Assembly: GCA_013152945.1 (NCBI GenBank)
Contig: JAADFL010000121.1
Span: forward strand, 1-58,604
Direction: 5' to 3'
DNA from: Deltaproteobacteria bacterium
GTDB lineage: Bacteria; Myxococcota_A; JAADFL01
Length of the DNA: 58,604 nucleotides
Position numbers and translations under genes: made by a program. Below the pieces are notes generated by a model. That model was not told the DNA's origin, made no database searches, and worked only from the letters and a program-made list of their open reading frames with translations. Positions 8,301-17,121 of this stretch are shown here, one piece after another; the first letter of the stretch is position 1, and each line of letters begins with the position of its first letter.

Positions 8301-10168
8301 TTCGTGTAATTTCCTGAAGCGATGTGCACCAAGGTATCCTGTGGGGGTATACGGTCCAGGACCACCTGGGCCGCTGATACCTTGCTCCTGTTTCCCGCCT
8401 GGTCTGCAAGTTGAACGAAAATCCTGTGCGGCCCATCGCGGTCATCCAGCAGGAAAGGTTTATTCGAACGAAACGTCTCCCACTGGCTGTTTCTGAAGGT
8501 TGGCGTTTCCGATATTCTGAAATAATCGGCTCCGTCGGCATCTATACTCAGGTTTACCAATCTCTTGTTTACGAAATCACCCTCATCTACTGTAACAAGA
8601 CTCAACTGGGGAGGCTCGGTGTCAACGGTAACGGAAGCGGAATATTCAGGGCTTTCATTTCCGGCCGCATCCTTGAACATAACATACATGGTATGTTCCC
8701 CATCCCCGGAGAAAACCCATGAAACCAGGTTTGTCATGGGCACGTACTCGGTGGCCGGACATCCCTGTACCTCGCAAAGCTTGAATGCAAGAGGCGTGTC
8801 ATCGGTTGCATCAAGCTTCACAACTGTCGTTCTGGAACCAAGTATTCCCGTACCATCTCCAATTTGGATCGGCATGTCACCCGGAACCGGCGGCTTGGTA
8901 TCGACAGTAATTTCCTTTGTGACTGTTTGTGAAATATTTCCGGCCCTGTCTGAAAAACGAATCGCCACGCTGTGCGTGCCGTCCTGCTTGAAGGCCAGGG
9001 CCTGCTGCAGGGTAAAATCCTGCCAGGGCTGGTCCTTCAGTTCCTCATCGATCGCGAGTTGCATGGAGTTTACGCCGGATGTCTCGTCGTATGCGTTTGC
9101 AAAGAGCCCCACGTTCAGATCATTTGAATACGAACTGCCTGATCCGAGCTGGACATCCACTACATGGGGCGGCTTCGTATCCAGAATTATCGATGACTCG
9201 ATACGATCGGATTCGCGGTAATCAGTGGTACCGCAACCTGTTTCACTCACGCGGAATTTGGAATATACGCTCTTTATTCCATCCTTGTCTTTGTCCCCGG
9301 CTATCTTAAAAGATTTCTTGGGCGAATACTCCTCGTACTCCGCGCCTGAAAAATCAGGTGACACGGATAACATCATTTCGCTTGTGTTGAAGGCCAGGAT
9401 GGTCAGGTCGACTGTTCTCTTGTTTGTGTACTTGGCATTGTTCTCGATTTCGACCAAGCCCGTTACAGGAGGAAGTTGTATGGTCTCGGCGATGTCCGTG
9501 CCTCCTCGCTCCACCTTGATTCCACAAAGCGAGCGTTTGGCGAATCCATCCCTATCCGCACTCAAGTCATAGTCTCCCACCGGGACATCGTTAATCGCGA
9601 ATGTACCGTCCGGGGCCGCAATTCCTGCATATGCAGAACCCAGGGCAGGCAGGCCCCCGCCTTGGCCCCCGCTTGGAACAACCTGTATTACTGTTCCTCC
9701 CGGACTTTGATGTTCCCGGTCGCCTAAAGACAAGAGACTTACCGTTCCGCGTATGGTTGCTCTTATCACCTTGAGGTCCACCTGCCCGATGTTGCGAACA
9801 GAACCTGGTGAGATCTCCACTATTCTTTGCGTATCCTCGTAACCCTCTGCCTTGAATGCCAGTTCGTACACTCCGGCAGGCAAGCCGTCGATTTCGAACT
9901 TGCCGTCCGGCTTTGGATTACGCTGCAGCCCCAATTTCGGAACACTAACCGTAGCTTGGCCGGGATTCCCTGCTGCCTCCATGACGAGACTGCCTGTTAT
10001 TGTCCCCTTGGCCTGTTGGTCCAGCGGGCTTGATGGATCGTACGGATTATTTGCGCTTATCGTCTTTCCGCAAGACAATAACAAGGGTATTGTAGAAAAC
10101 GCCAATAAGATACCAAAGTTCAGTTTGAAACCATTTCTTGTTTCCGGCTGTCTCTCACCAGTATCCAT
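5345..10168 (-). CDS. Giant Ig-like repeat and beta-propeller lipoprotein
   Basis: A predicted 1607-residue surface or periplasmic lipoprotein. Of three near-adjacent ATG codons, the one at 10168 has the best spacing from GGAGG. The signal peptide ends in a lipobox LLLSC (about Cys33). Two carboxypeptidase-regulatory-like domains come first (GKFEIDGLPAGVYELAFKAEG and GTFAINDVPVGDYDLSADRDG). About nine bacterial Ig-like modules follow, marked by repeated VDTKPP/VDTEPP/EDSTPP and DRAGN/DEAGN signatures. The C-terminal 600 residues look like a TolB-type propeller (DLFTDQVQKV, VSGRFVAYRR). It converges on the first caspase operon, so it is separately transcribed. The architecture suggests adhesion, glycan binding or surface display; no catalytic motif was seen. 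Confidence 0.88.
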   Translation of the reverse strand: MDTGERQPETRNGFKLNFGILLAFSTIPLLLSCGKTISANNPYDPSSPLDQQAKGTITGSLVMEAAGNPGQATVSVPKLGLQRNPKPDGKFEIDGLPAGVYELAFKAEGYEDTQRIVEISPGSVRNIGQVDLKVIRATIRGTVSLLSLGDREHQSPGGTVIQVVPSGGQGGGLPALGSAYAGIAAPDGTFAINDVPVGDYDLSADRDGFAKRSLCGIKVERGGTDIAETIQLPPVTGLVEIENNAKYTNKRTVDLTILAFNTSEMMLSVSPDFSGAEYEEYSPKKSFKIAGDKDKDGIKSVYSKFRVSETGCGTTDYRESDRIESSIILDTKPPHVVDVQLGSGSSYSNDLNVGLFANAYDETSGVNSMQLAIDEELKDQPWQDFTLQQALAFKQDGTHSVAIRFSDRAGNISQTVTKEITVDTKPPVPGDMPIQIGDGTGILGSRTTVVKLDATDDTPLAFKLCEVQGCPATEYVPMTNLVSWVFSGDGEHTMYVMFKDAAGNESPEYSASVTVDTEPPQLSLVTVDEGDFVNKRLVNLSIDADGADYFRISETPTFRNSQWETFRSNKPFLLDDRDGPHRIFVQLADQAGNRSKVSAAQVVLDRIPPQDTLVHIASGNYTNSESVTVELSVDDPSGTYMVVSADDDFNEPLQSFSPTVIHLLASVDTPQKVYVRFYDRAGNHTDTESDNTVILDTEAPTPPVLHVPAQIINADQIDVSLLAPSTDNSGQALVYQLRTQGANWIQLTRQDFPFTVKLEQDRGNLIRVRALDPAGNAGAEESVVVVEDSTPPTDPVFMNTRMVVNADSLDLLLASPSIDENFDTYEIKINDGPWQNSGVGNGSLKIPVQLLPDNEHRIRLRAKDLAGNLSNAAEITVVEDSTPPTTPTLLPPEGTVNADTAYLLLAKPSTDTNRLHYELAVGQEGTFHEITPGQDNSFPVQLDQDKENIFLFRAVDEAGNVSSTSVSKIDESSTEVMNERNDNVDDNFDVWGRYFAYTQNIFDSTQKEWSSDIYIQDLFTDQVQKVDQMGFAGNGIIWGIRLAANSLMWIRDWLYLFDFQTGVTVLPAPSTGGDIRSFAWDGQVAAFCLQNDGANIYIWHKGAADVELVDNGDSESSCRSLDIWNGILAYAIDDTLYSYNTGTAAKKVIADPAGLMMDNFHVSTDGRYVAWSGGDTVFPMIMAYDLDSDQSLGPVNYDEGTTMEQNSPRLRDGLLVYEDYSNGNPSIILHDFSSGSNRDITSDIDGEKEPAVSGRFVAYRRSHGKTKSLELNEVAQRAWLLPLEGSQAWGAVNGREIAFADSRPGFQGITGYNYKTRSIIQSIKVQSNVRVCGLTDTHMAYQQVQGSRVDLFLLDRQTGTTVKVNDPDTVVPDCALDHQRICWQDFHLQAGGGMPPWGLYCRDVDLASPPQTIQDNQNGTIQIEGEGLDLDGDRLLFGLRDEGSNEKQPISFYLYDFDKGPPPLLLDKYNKWDADSFGPDERTVALSDNYACWVEHKVENRGLPDEKYVYSLILEDLSSTVKTEIFKSEEWIAGPSFKFPYLAFETSISGNREVMLVTIPKDGSAPKLDRVTRNQFYQGKPLVGDGILYWLDGRLGGWDYFYMELNQ

Positions 10169-10317
10169 CATTTCCTCCATTGCTTTTCCATTCGGTGTTT
10201 TTTACATCGAATGACAATTTTCCATATTAATACTTTTTCAACCTCAAGTCGATATTGACATCAGCGAAAATCGATAAATAGGAAGCCTCATGGTTCAAAA
10301 AGACTAAATAGAGCGAT

Positions 10318-10347
10318 TTGACCCCTCCAGGTATATTAGGGTATATT
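10318..10347 (+). promoter_or_regulatory. Candidate sigma-70 promoter for dksA
   Basis: TTGACC at 10318-10323 is separated by 18 bases from TATATT at 10342-10347, close to the housekeeping consensus and about 65 bases before the dksA start. Another TATATT lies just upstream. Seen by eye only. Confidence 0.4.
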
Positions 10348-10411
10348 GTTAAAACAAGACGTGTTCAACTTGGAGGTAATTATTGGTTTGCAGCGCTTCC
10401 GGGGAGGAGGG

Positions 10412-10795
10412 ATGAACAAGCGCAAGAAAGAGCTATATCGAAAGGTATTGAAGGATCGACTGGAGGAACTGGTCAATCGCGCAGGCAGTGAAGTGGGTAG
10501 GATGAGCAAGTCCGCCAAGGAGCATCTCCCGGATCCTAATGACAGGGCGTCTCTGGAATCGGAGCGTAATTTTTTGCTCCGTATTCGCGACCGGGAAAGA
10601 AAGCTGATATTGAAAATTCAAGAAGCCCTTGAAAGGATTGACCAGGATCAATTCGGTATATGCGAGGTGTGTGGCGAACCAATTGAGGAAAAGCGGTTGA
10701 AGGCCAGACCCGTAACAACCATGTGTTTCGAATGCAAGAGTGAAGCTGAAGCAAGAGAAAAAAGGTCGGCCCGGGCTGCTCGTCATCCGAGTTGA
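10412..10795 (+). CDS. dksA: RNA polymerase-binding transcription factor DksA
   Basis: A 127-residue DksA/TraR-family protein. The ATG at 10412 is chosen because GGGGAGGAGG lies directly in front of it; the open frame runs further upstream without a good ribosome site. A coiled-coil carries the tip DPNDRAS, matching the DxxDxA motif that reaches into the polymerase secondary channel. The segment RIRDRERKLILKIQEALERI follows, then a four-Cys zinc finger CEVCGEP...CFEC and the typical EAREKR end. Known DksA proteins cooperate with ppGpp to adjust transcription at rRNA and biosynthetic promoters. The length is somewhat shorter than E. coli DksA at the N-terminus. Confidence 0.93.
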   Translation: MNKRKKELYRKVLKDRLEELVNRAGSEVGRMSKSAKEHLPDPNDRASLESERNFLLRIRDRERKLILKIQEALERIDQDQFGICEVCGEPIEEKRLKARPVTTMCFECKSEAEAREKRSARAARHPS

Positions 10796-10849
10796 CTTGA
10801 ATCTAGTCCCAACGTCTGCTACATCCCGTTCGCAACACGGGAGTATTTC

Positions 10850-11632
10850 ATGATGGGAAGAATAAAGTTCGTTTGGTTTATGACACTACTTTGCATTGCA
10901 GTGCCTGCGGGTGCATATATCCTGCCTTCGGGATTTTTACTGAACAGCTATTATGATCAAAGGCCTTCATCAATCAAGTCCTTTGAAATAAAATTACAGA
11001 CCAGTCTTATCGGTCCCTCATACGAAGGAGGAGAAGCTTCAGGCCGGGAAATATGGCATATCATGCTTCCAATGAAATTCAGAAGTGACATCGAGTTACC
11101 TGAGGGAATGAAGACCGTAGTTGTCAGCAGGGGCAGGAAATATATTCTTGAACCCGGCAAGGAAATGCACGAAGAGCCTGCCATGTTCGACCCGGTTATC
11201 AACCTTCTGGCCCGATCCTCTGTGGTGGGGAAAAAGAAAACATTTAGGGCCGGCGACCTTTTACTGGCCGATCTCGAGACAGCCGGGGTCAAGACCTCGG
11301 TAAGAGGACTGACGCGGTTCGGTGAGCATATTGCGATTATTATCGGAGCAAAAGAAGGAGAACCGACCAAGCCCCAATTGTGGATAGACAAGAATAGTTT
11401 CCTTCCATTGAGATACTTGAGCAGCAACGGCAAGGACAGTCTGGATGTCAGGTTTTCCGAGTACAGAACGATAAACAGGAAAAAATGGCTTCCGGGAAAA
11501 ATAAAAATATACAGAAACGGAAAACTGGTGGAAATAGAGGAAGTCGAGGAAATCAATCTCAAGTGGAAAGGAAAAACCTCCTTTTTCGAGAAACCGATCA
11601 AACCCGTCGATTCTCTTGACAAGAGCCGGTAA
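10850..11632 (+). CDS. Exported LolA/outer-membrane lipoprotein-sorting-like protein
   Basis: A 260-residue protein with an N-terminal signal peptide ending near PAGA-YI. GGGAG is spaced 6 bases from the ATG. The body is predicted antiparallel beta with features of the LolA/LolB-like half-barrel: repeated REIWHIMLPMKFRSDIELP-type strands, and LWIDKNSFLPLRY, which resembles the lipoprotein-sorting family signature in which a residue conversion step on the bound substrate is measured. No lipobox Cys was seen, so it is probably soluble in the periplasm. It lies between dksA and priA, with no strong functional link to either. The family assignment is tentative. Confidence 0.7.
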   Translation: MMGRIKFVWFMTLLCIAVPAGAYILPSGFLLNSYYDQRPSSIKSFEIKLQTSLIGPSYEGGEASGREIWHIMLPMKFRSDIELPEGMKTVVVSRGRKYILEPGKEMHEEPAMFDPVINLLARSSVVGKKKTFRAGDLLLADLETAGVKTSVRGLTRFGEHIAIIIGAKEGEPTKPQLWIDKNSFLPLRYLSSNGKDSLDVRFSEYRTINRKKWLPGKIKIYRNGKLVEIEEVEEINLKWKGKTSFFEKPIKPVDSLDKSR

Positions 11633-11678
11633 TCCGCTGTGCACGAATATTTGGTGTTGGCTCAAGCGGCGTCGTGTC

Positions 11679-14195
11679 ATGAAAACCAGCAATAAAAAAA
11701 GAGATATAAGAAAAAGAAAAAAGAAAGAGGAAACAACCAAAGCCGATATTGGTGAGCTGAATAATACTTCGACGTGTGAAGTTATACTGATGCGACCTCT
11801 AAAAAGGCCTTTGACCTACCTTGTACCCCAAGCATTGGCCGGGAAAATAATGCCGGGCACAAGGGTCATCGTTCCGCTGGGGAAAACAAAGGCCCAGGGT
11901 TACGTCGTTTCAGTGGGCGATTTGGAAGGGCTGGATGAAAAACCCGGCCCGCTCAAGCCTATTTACAAGGTAATAGACAATGAGCCACTGCTTGCCGGGG
12001 ACCTGTTGAGCACCCTTACTTGGGCGGCCGAGTACTACATGCATCCACTCGGCGAAGTATTGAAATCCGCGATCCCGTCAAAGAGCACCGGTAATTCGAA
12101 ATACAGGTTGACCCCCGAAGGCAGAGCTTTCTTGAACAACTCGTATGACCTGCTTGGTGAGTTGCAGGATCCAAGAGACAAGAATTCCAAGGTTCTCCAC
12201 TTGCTGCGCGAACGACCTCTGTCATTGAGGGCGTTAAGGGCAAGGACGGATTTTTCCGAATCGGCGTTTAAAGATCTGCTTGAAAAAAGGTTGATAACAG
12301 AGGTCAAGAGAAAACAGCAAAGCGGGTTTCGGCCCACAATTAAAAGATTATACCCCGAAGATGTAGACGCTTCCGTGTATCACCTTGGTACAAGGCAAAA
12401 AGAGCTGTTGAAACTGGTTCGGCGCTCTCCCGGTATTACCATATCCAAGCTCAGGGAATCGATGCCCGCTCCATGGCAGGTCGTATCGGCACTTGAAAAA
12501 AAGGGACTGCTGTCAACAAGAATTGAGCCCAGGACAATCGAACCGTACCGAACTGGATTCAAGGACTCGACCATCAGGCCGGAGCACCTTACAGGTGACC
12601 AGGAAAGGGCGGTGCGCGCAATTGATGATTCCGTAAGGGCGGGGGGGTTCAAGACGTTTCTCTTGTGGGGCGTAACAGGCAGCGGCAAGACGGAGGTCTA
12701 TCTGCGCGTAGCCGAAAACGTCCTGAAACAGGGCAGGACAGTTCTGATTCTCGTGCCTGAAATCGCCCTTACCCCGCAGCTCTCGGCCAGGTTCAGAAAA
12801 AGGTTCGGCGATGAAGTGGCAATATTGCATTCGGCCCTTTCACCCCGGGTGAGGAAGAGCGAGTGGGCCCGTTGCAGGTACGGCAGCGCCAAGGTGGCGC
12901 TGGGGCCGAGGTCTGCGGTTTTCGCCCCGCTTTCGAAAATAGGGTTGGTAATCGTAGACGAAGAGCACGATGCATCGTTGAAGGCTGATGATGGCTTCAA
13001 GTACTCTGCAAGAGACCTGGCCCTGGTAAGGGCAAGGAACTCGGGAGCAACCGCTGTACTCGGTTCTGCCACCCCTTCGCTGGAATCGGTTTTCAATGCC
13101 AGAAAACACAAATTCGAATTGTTGAAAATGCCGAAAAGAGTTCTGTCCAGGCCGGCTCCCAGCGTGGAAATCGTGAAGCTTGTAAATCTTTCCGATGATG
13201 CTGTTCTGGGGCCGCAACTACATGATGCGCTGAAGGAAGTGATGAACCGCGGAGAGCAGGCCATGCTGTTCCTGAACAGGCGTGGTTATGCCCCGGTCCT
13301 ATTATGCAGGACATGCGGAGCGGCTATTCAGTGCCCCAACTGTTCCGTTTCCATGACCGCTCACAAGAGCAGGGGAAAGATGGTGTGTCATTACTGCGGC
13401 TTCGAGAGGCGGCCGCCCGAGGTGTGCGAAACCTGTGGTTCAAGGAACATCGGCTTTTTGGGCACCGGTACCGAGCGTCTCGAGGTCGAGGTCCAAAACA
13501 AGTTTCCAAGGGCGAGAATAGCCAGGCTGGACAGGGACACGGTTGTAAAGAAAGGTCAGCTCGAGTCCGTACTCGCTAAGTTCGGAGCAGGCGAAAAGGA
13601 TATCCTTCTCGGCACCCAGATGTTGGCAAAGGGCCATGACTTTCCGGGCGTGACACTGGTGGGGGTAATACTTGCGGACGTGGGATTGACTCTGCCTGAT
13701 TTTCGGGCCGGCGAAAGAACTTTTCAGGTGTTGACCCAGGTTTCGGGCCGCGCCGGAAGAGGCGAGCTGCCGGGCAAGGTCATTATACAGGCCTTGAGAA
13801 GCGATGCCCCTGCAATAGAGGCTGTGGTTACGGGTGATGTGGATGCCTTTTTCGAGCAGGAACTGCGACAGAGACGCAAGGCCTTCTATCCGCCTTTCAG
13901 CAGGCTGGCCCTTGTACGGCTGGAGTCCGGGAATCAAGAAATGTTGTTGGAGGCGGCAAAAAAGATGACGAACAGGGTTGCCGGTATGCAAATTATGGGT
14001 GCAAGGATTCTCGGGCCTGCACCTTCCCCTATTTCCATGCTTAGAGGAAAGTACAGGTGGCAGATGCTCATCAAGGCAAGAGATAACAAGACCCGGAGAA
14101 TCGCATTGGATACATTGGTAAATGCATATAACAGCGATAAATCCGGCGGCAAGGTCAAAGTCACGGTGGACATCGATCCAGTCAACATGCTGTGA
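11679..14195 (+). CDS. priA: Primosomal replication restart helicase PriA
   Basis: An 838-residue superfamily 2 DNA helicase that recognises stalled forks and reloads the replicative helicase. Motifs: N-terminal 3'-binding domain (EVILMRPLKRPLTYLVP), Walker A GVTGSGKTEVYLR, DEEH box (VIVDEEHDASLK), GSATPS motif III, and the zinc region CRTCGAAIQCPNC...CHYCG...CETCGS. The helicase C-terminal motif is LGTQMLAKGHDFPGVTLVGV, then QVSGRAGRG. The ATG at 11679 gives a Lys/Arg-rich leader; a start farther in (MRPLKRP) is possible. The gene may share transcription with the LolA-like gene upstream (46 bp gap). Confidence 0.96.
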   Translation: MKTSNKKRDIRKRKKKEETTKADIGELNNTSTCEVILMRPLKRPLTYLVPQALAGKIMPGTRVIVPLGKTKAQGYVVSVGDLEGLDEKPGPLKPIYKVIDNEPLLAGDLLSTLTWAAEYYMHPLGEVLKSAIPSKSTGNSKYRLTPEGRAFLNNSYDLLGELQDPRDKNSKVLHLLRERPLSLRALRARTDFSESAFKDLLEKRLITEVKRKQQSGFRPTIKRLYPEDVDASVYHLGTRQKELLKLVRRSPGITISKLRESMPAPWQVVSALEKKGLLSTRIEPRTIEPYRTGFKDSTIRPEHLTGDQERAVRAIDDSVRAGGFKTFLLWGVTGSGKTEVYLRVAENVLKQGRTVLILVPEIALTPQLSARFRKRFGDEVAILHSALSPRVRKSEWARCRYGSAKVALGPRSAVFAPLSKIGLVIVDEEHDASLKADDGFKYSARDLALVRARNSGATAVLGSATPSLESVFNARKHKFELLKMPKRVLSRPAPSVEIVKLVNLSDDAVLGPQLHDALKEVMNRGEQAMLFLNRRGYAPVLLCRTCGAAIQCPNCSVSMTAHKSRGKMVCHYCGFERRPPEVCETCGSRNIGFLGTGTERLEVEVQNKFPRARIARLDRDTVVKKGQLESVLAKFGAGEKDILLGTQMLAKGHDFPGVTLVGVILADVGLTLPDFRAGERTFQVLTQVSGRAGRGELPGKVIIQALRSDAPAIEAVVTGDVDAFFEQELRQRRKAFYPPFSRLALVRLESGNQEMLLEAAKKMTNRVAGMQIMGARILGPAPSPISMLRGKYRWQMLIKARDNKTRRIALDTLVNAYNSDKSGGKVKVTVDIDPVNML

Positions 14196-14318
14196 AACAG
14201 AACATTCTCAAAAACAAAATTATGTGGCATTAATTTTTATGCTGTTTTTTTCTGCAGTGGTATTTACTATTCCTCTTTGGAGTAATAAAAATAGAACCCG
14301 GGCAAAGGGAGTAGTTCC

Positions 14319-14906
14319 GTGGCTCTGATGAAGGTGTTGATATACCCGGATCGTTTTCTTCGGAAAAAAGTGGACCGGGTCGAAAATGTGGACGATGAAA
14401 TACGCACCTTACTCGAGGATATGGCCGAAACCATGTATGCAGCTCCGGGTGTCGGCCTTGCTGGAACCCAGGTGGGAGTCAATAAGAGAGTAATAGTTGT
14501 GGACTTTCCGGTTCATGATGAGGATGATACGGATGAGTCCGTGGGATGGGCAGAGGACAAGGACGGCAACAGGCTCGAAGGCCTGCTTTCCATTGTGAAC
14601 CCTGAAATAAAAGATTTCGCCAAGGATGAAATAACCTGGGAAGAAGGTTGCCTGTCCATTCCAGGGGTATATGAGGATGTCAAGAGACCTGTAGGCGTCA
14701 CGGTAACAGGCCTCGATCCAAGTGGGAAAGAAATTATAGTCCATGCTGTCGGTTTTCCGGCCGTAGAGCTGCAACACGAAATCGATCACTTGGACGGCAT
14801 CCTGTTCATAGACAGGCTCATGCCTGTAAAACGGAGGCTCGTCAAGAAGAGGCTCGATAAGGCTGTGGCCGAAGGCAACTATCCACCCCCGCCTTCAGAC
14901 GAGTAA
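14319..14906 (+). CDS. def: Peptide deformylase
   Basis: A 195-residue metal-dependent deformylase that removes the formyl group from nascent proteins. All three family motifs are present: GVGLAGTQVG (motif I), EEGCLSIPG (motif II, metal-binding Cys) and QHEIDHLDG (motif III, HExxH-type metal ligands). The GTG at 14319 has AAAGGGAG upstream; an in-frame ATG at 14328 is the alternative. An acidic insertion (DEDDTDESVGWAEDKDG) between motifs I and II is a little longer than usual. It is followed 7 bases later by rsmB, so the two are likely cotranscribed. In many bacteria def is grouped with fmt and priA; fmt is not seen here. Confidence 0.96.
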   Translation: MALMKVLIYPDRFLRKKVDRVENVDDEIRTLLEDMAETMYAAPGVGLAGTQVGVNKRVIVVDFPVHDEDDTDESVGWAEDKDGNRLEGLLSIVNPEIKDFAKDEITWEEGCLSIPGVYEDVKRPVGVTVTGLDPSGKEIIVHAVGFPAVELQHEIDHLDGILFIDRLMPVKRRLVKKRLDKAVAEGNYPPPPSDE

Positions 14907-14913
14907 CTCCGGC

Positions 14914-16269
14914 TTGAAACCAGGTATTACAGCCAGGGAACGGGCCCTTTTCATTCTCCATAGGATAGAGAGGCAAGGTGGTTATTCCAACAGGGTGCTG
15001 GATCTCGTATTGGGCCGGGATCCCGATATGAGCGACGTGGACAAGGGACTGGTTACCGAGCTGGTATACGGTGTATTGAGGCAGCGTGAATCCCTGGATT
15101 TCGCTATAAGATTCGTTGTTTCGAAAAGGCCCAAGGACCTCCATCCTTCCTTGTTGAGAATCTTGAGACTAGGTGTATACCAAATTCTGTTTTTGCGGAA
15201 GATCCCGGCAGCAGCGGCAGTAAGTACGACCGTTGAAATCTGCAAGCGCATGGGGAAAGGTACATGGGCGTCATTGGCCAATGCAAGCCTCAAGAGATTG
15301 GCCGAGCGCAAAGACGAACTGCATTGGCCGGATTGGGAAAGCGATCCTATCGGGTACCTTACGGTCATAGGCTCACATCAAAGATGGCTGGCCGAGTTGT
15401 TTTTCAAACAGATCGGTTCAAAGAGCAAGGCCTTTGTCGAAGCCGGCAACCGGCCGGCCCGCGTGTGCTTGAGGTCTAGACAGGGTGATGATTTGACTGC
15501 TATTCAAACCGAACTCGCATCAATGGGAATACGGAGTGAAAAATCCGGACTTGTCAAGGGCGCCCTCAGGCTCGAAAGGCCGGGAACATTGGGAAAATTT
15601 GCCTTCTTAAAGAATGCAAGGGCTGCGATACAGGATGAGGCGTCGCAGTTAATAACGTTTCTTCTCGACCCGGAACCCGGTACGTCTCTCCTTGATGTTT
15701 GCGCCGCACCCGGGGGAAAGACGTTTCACGCGGCAGATCTCATGAAGGATTCCGGGAAAATAATAGCCCTTGACTTGTATCACTCAAAGATCGAAGCAAT
15801 GGACAGGGAGGCGGCCAGGCTGGGTCTCGAGTCGGTTCGGACCATGCAGGCGGACATGTCTGTTTCATTGCCAAAAGAGTTCGAGAAAGGCTTTGAACAG
15901 GTCCTGGTGGATGCGCCTTGTTCCAATACCGGCACATTGAGGAGGCACCCGGAGAAGAGATGGCGCTTGAAAAAAGGAGATCTCGAATCCCTTTCAAAAC
16001 TCCAGTCACGGATATTGTCCAACGCAGCCGGGGCTGTGAAGCCGAAAGGGGTGCTGGTTTATTCGGTGTGCAGCATAACCAGGCAGGAGGGAGAAGACGT
16101 GATATCCGGCTTCCTGGATGAACATCCGGAATTTTGCATTGAGCCGCCGGTTGACCGAAAGCGAATTTCATGGCAACCATTCCTGACAGGGCAAGGTATG
16201 ATTAGGACCTGGCCGCATGAACACGACATGGACGGTTTCTTCGCGGCCAGGTTACGGCGCTTGGAGTGA
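14914..16269 (+). CDS. rsmB: 16S rRNA (cytosine-C5)-methyltransferase RsmB
   Basis: A 451-residue protein starting at a TTG 7 bases after def. Residues about 5-130 form a NusB-like RNA-binding domain (ARERALFILHRIERQGGYSNRVLD). The C-terminal half is a Rossmann methyltransferase of the RsmB/Nol1 family: SAM-binding LDVCAAPGGKT, VDAPCSNTGTLRRHPE with the release Cys, and VYSVCSI with the nucleophile Cys. The family methylates C967 of 16S rRNA (E. coli numbering). Its final codons overlap the region of the rpe start, consistent with a def-rsmB-rpe operon. Confidence 0.95.
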   Translation: MKPGITARERALFILHRIERQGGYSNRVLDLVLGRDPDMSDVDKGLVTELVYGVLRQRESLDFAIRFVVSKRPKDLHPSLLRILRLGVYQILFLRKIPAAAAVSTTVEICKRMGKGTWASLANASLKRLAERKDELHWPDWESDPIGYLTVIGSHQRWLAELFFKQIGSKSKAFVEAGNRPARVCLRSRQGDDLTAIQTELASMGIRSEKSGLVKGALRLERPGTLGKFAFLKNARAAIQDEASQLITFLLDPEPGTSLLDVCAAPGGKTFHAADLMKDSGKIIALDLYHSKIEAMDREAARLGLESVRTMQADMSVSLPKEFEKGFEQVLVDAPCSNTGTLRRHPEKRWRLKKGDLESLSKLQSRILSNAAGAVKPKGVLVYSVCSITRQEGEDVISGFLDEHPEFCIEPPVDRKRISWQPFLTGQGMIRTWPHEHDMDGFFAARLRRLE

Positions 16270-16271
16270 AC

Positions 16272-16940
16272 ATGGATATAAAGATAGCCCCTTCACTGCT
16301 TTCTGCAGATTTCGCCCACTTGGCTGACGAGGTGAAAAAGGTCGAGGAAGCTGGCGCTGACTGGATACACGTAGATGTCATGGACGGACATTTCGTGCCC
16401 AGCCTGACTATCGGACCCTTGGTGGTTGAGGCATTGAACCATGTTGCTGAAAAACCAATGGACGTGCACCTCATGGTGGAATCGCCTGAAAATCTACTGG
16501 ATGCCTTTGCCGGGGCCGGGGCACATGCCTTGACCGTTCATGTTGAAGCCTGTCCGCATCTTCACAGGGTATTGAGCAGTATTAGAGATCTCGGTTGCAA
16601 GGTCGGAGTCGCGCTGAACCCCGCCACCCCGCTTTCCATGATCGAGAATGTCCTCGACATGGTGGATCTTGTTCTGATAATGACGGTCAACCCCGGTTTT
16701 GGAGGCCAAAAGTTCATCTCTTTCGGCCCACAAAAAGTGGAATCAGCTCACAACATGATCGCTGAACGCGGTTTAGGCGTTGACATCGAAGTGGATGGTG
16801 GAATAAACAGGAGCACTGTCGCATCTGTTGCTGCAGCAGGCGCGTCAATCCTGGTTGCCGGCACAGCGGTCTTTGGAGCTGCTGATTACTGCGAGGCCAT
16901 TAAAGGATTGAGAAGGGCTGCAACACGGGTTGCAAGATGA
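16272..16940 (+). CDS. rpe: Ribulose-phosphate 3-epimerase
   Basis: A 222-residue TIM-barrel enzyme of the pentose phosphate pathway. Signature segments are IAPSLLSADFAHL, DWIHVDVMDGHFVP with metal and catalytic residues, MDVHLMVESPE, MTVNPGFGGQKF and IEVDGGIN. The ATG at 16272 is preferred over the GTG at 16266 because GGAG at 16263-16266 is spaced five bases from it. It lies directly behind rsmB and 13 bases before tRNA-Pro, so the tRNA may be processed from a shared transcript. Confidence 0.96.
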   Translation: MDIKIAPSLLSADFAHLADEVKKVEEAGADWIHVDVMDGHFVPSLTIGPLVVEALNHVAEKPMDVHLMVESPENLLDAFAGAGAHALTVHVEACPHLHRVLSSIRDLGCKVGVALNPATPLSMIENVLDMVDLVLIMTVNPGFGGQKFISFGPQKVESAHNMIAERGLGVDIEVDGGINRSTVASVAAAGASILVAGTAVFGAADYCEAIKGLRRAATRVAR

Positions 16941-16953
16941 ATGAAACGGGATT

Positions 16954-17030
16954 CGGGGCGTAGCGCAGCTTGGTAGCGCGTTTGGTTCGGGACCAAAAGG
17001 TCGCTGGTTCGAATCCAGTCGCCCCGACCA
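16954..17030 (+). tRNA. tRNA-Pro (anticodon CGG)
   Basis: A 77-base cloverleaf. Acceptor arms CGGGGCG (16954-16960) and CGCCCCG (17020-17026) pair fully, the anticodon stem TTTGG/CCAAA encloses loop TTCGGGA, and GGTTCGAATCC forms the T arm. The discriminator A and 3' CCA are encoded. The anticodon CGG reads CCG proline codons. It sits between rpe and proC. Confidence 0.96.
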
Positions 17031-17039
17031 ACTAATAAT

Positions 17040-17070
17040 GAAGGCCGCCTTTTCGGCGGCCTTCTTCTTA
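17040..17070 (+). terminator. Rho-independent terminator after tRNA-Pro
   Basis: A perfect 10 bp stem GAAGGCCGCC/GGCGGCCTTC with a five-base loop TTTTC, followed by TTCTT. It begins 10 bases after the tRNA CCA end and should close the def-rsmB-rpe-tRNA transcript. Confidence 0.85.
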
Positions 17071-17121
17071 TCGCAAGATGAACAAGGAAAGTGACCAGGA
17101 GAGAAAAGGAGGCAGAGCAAG

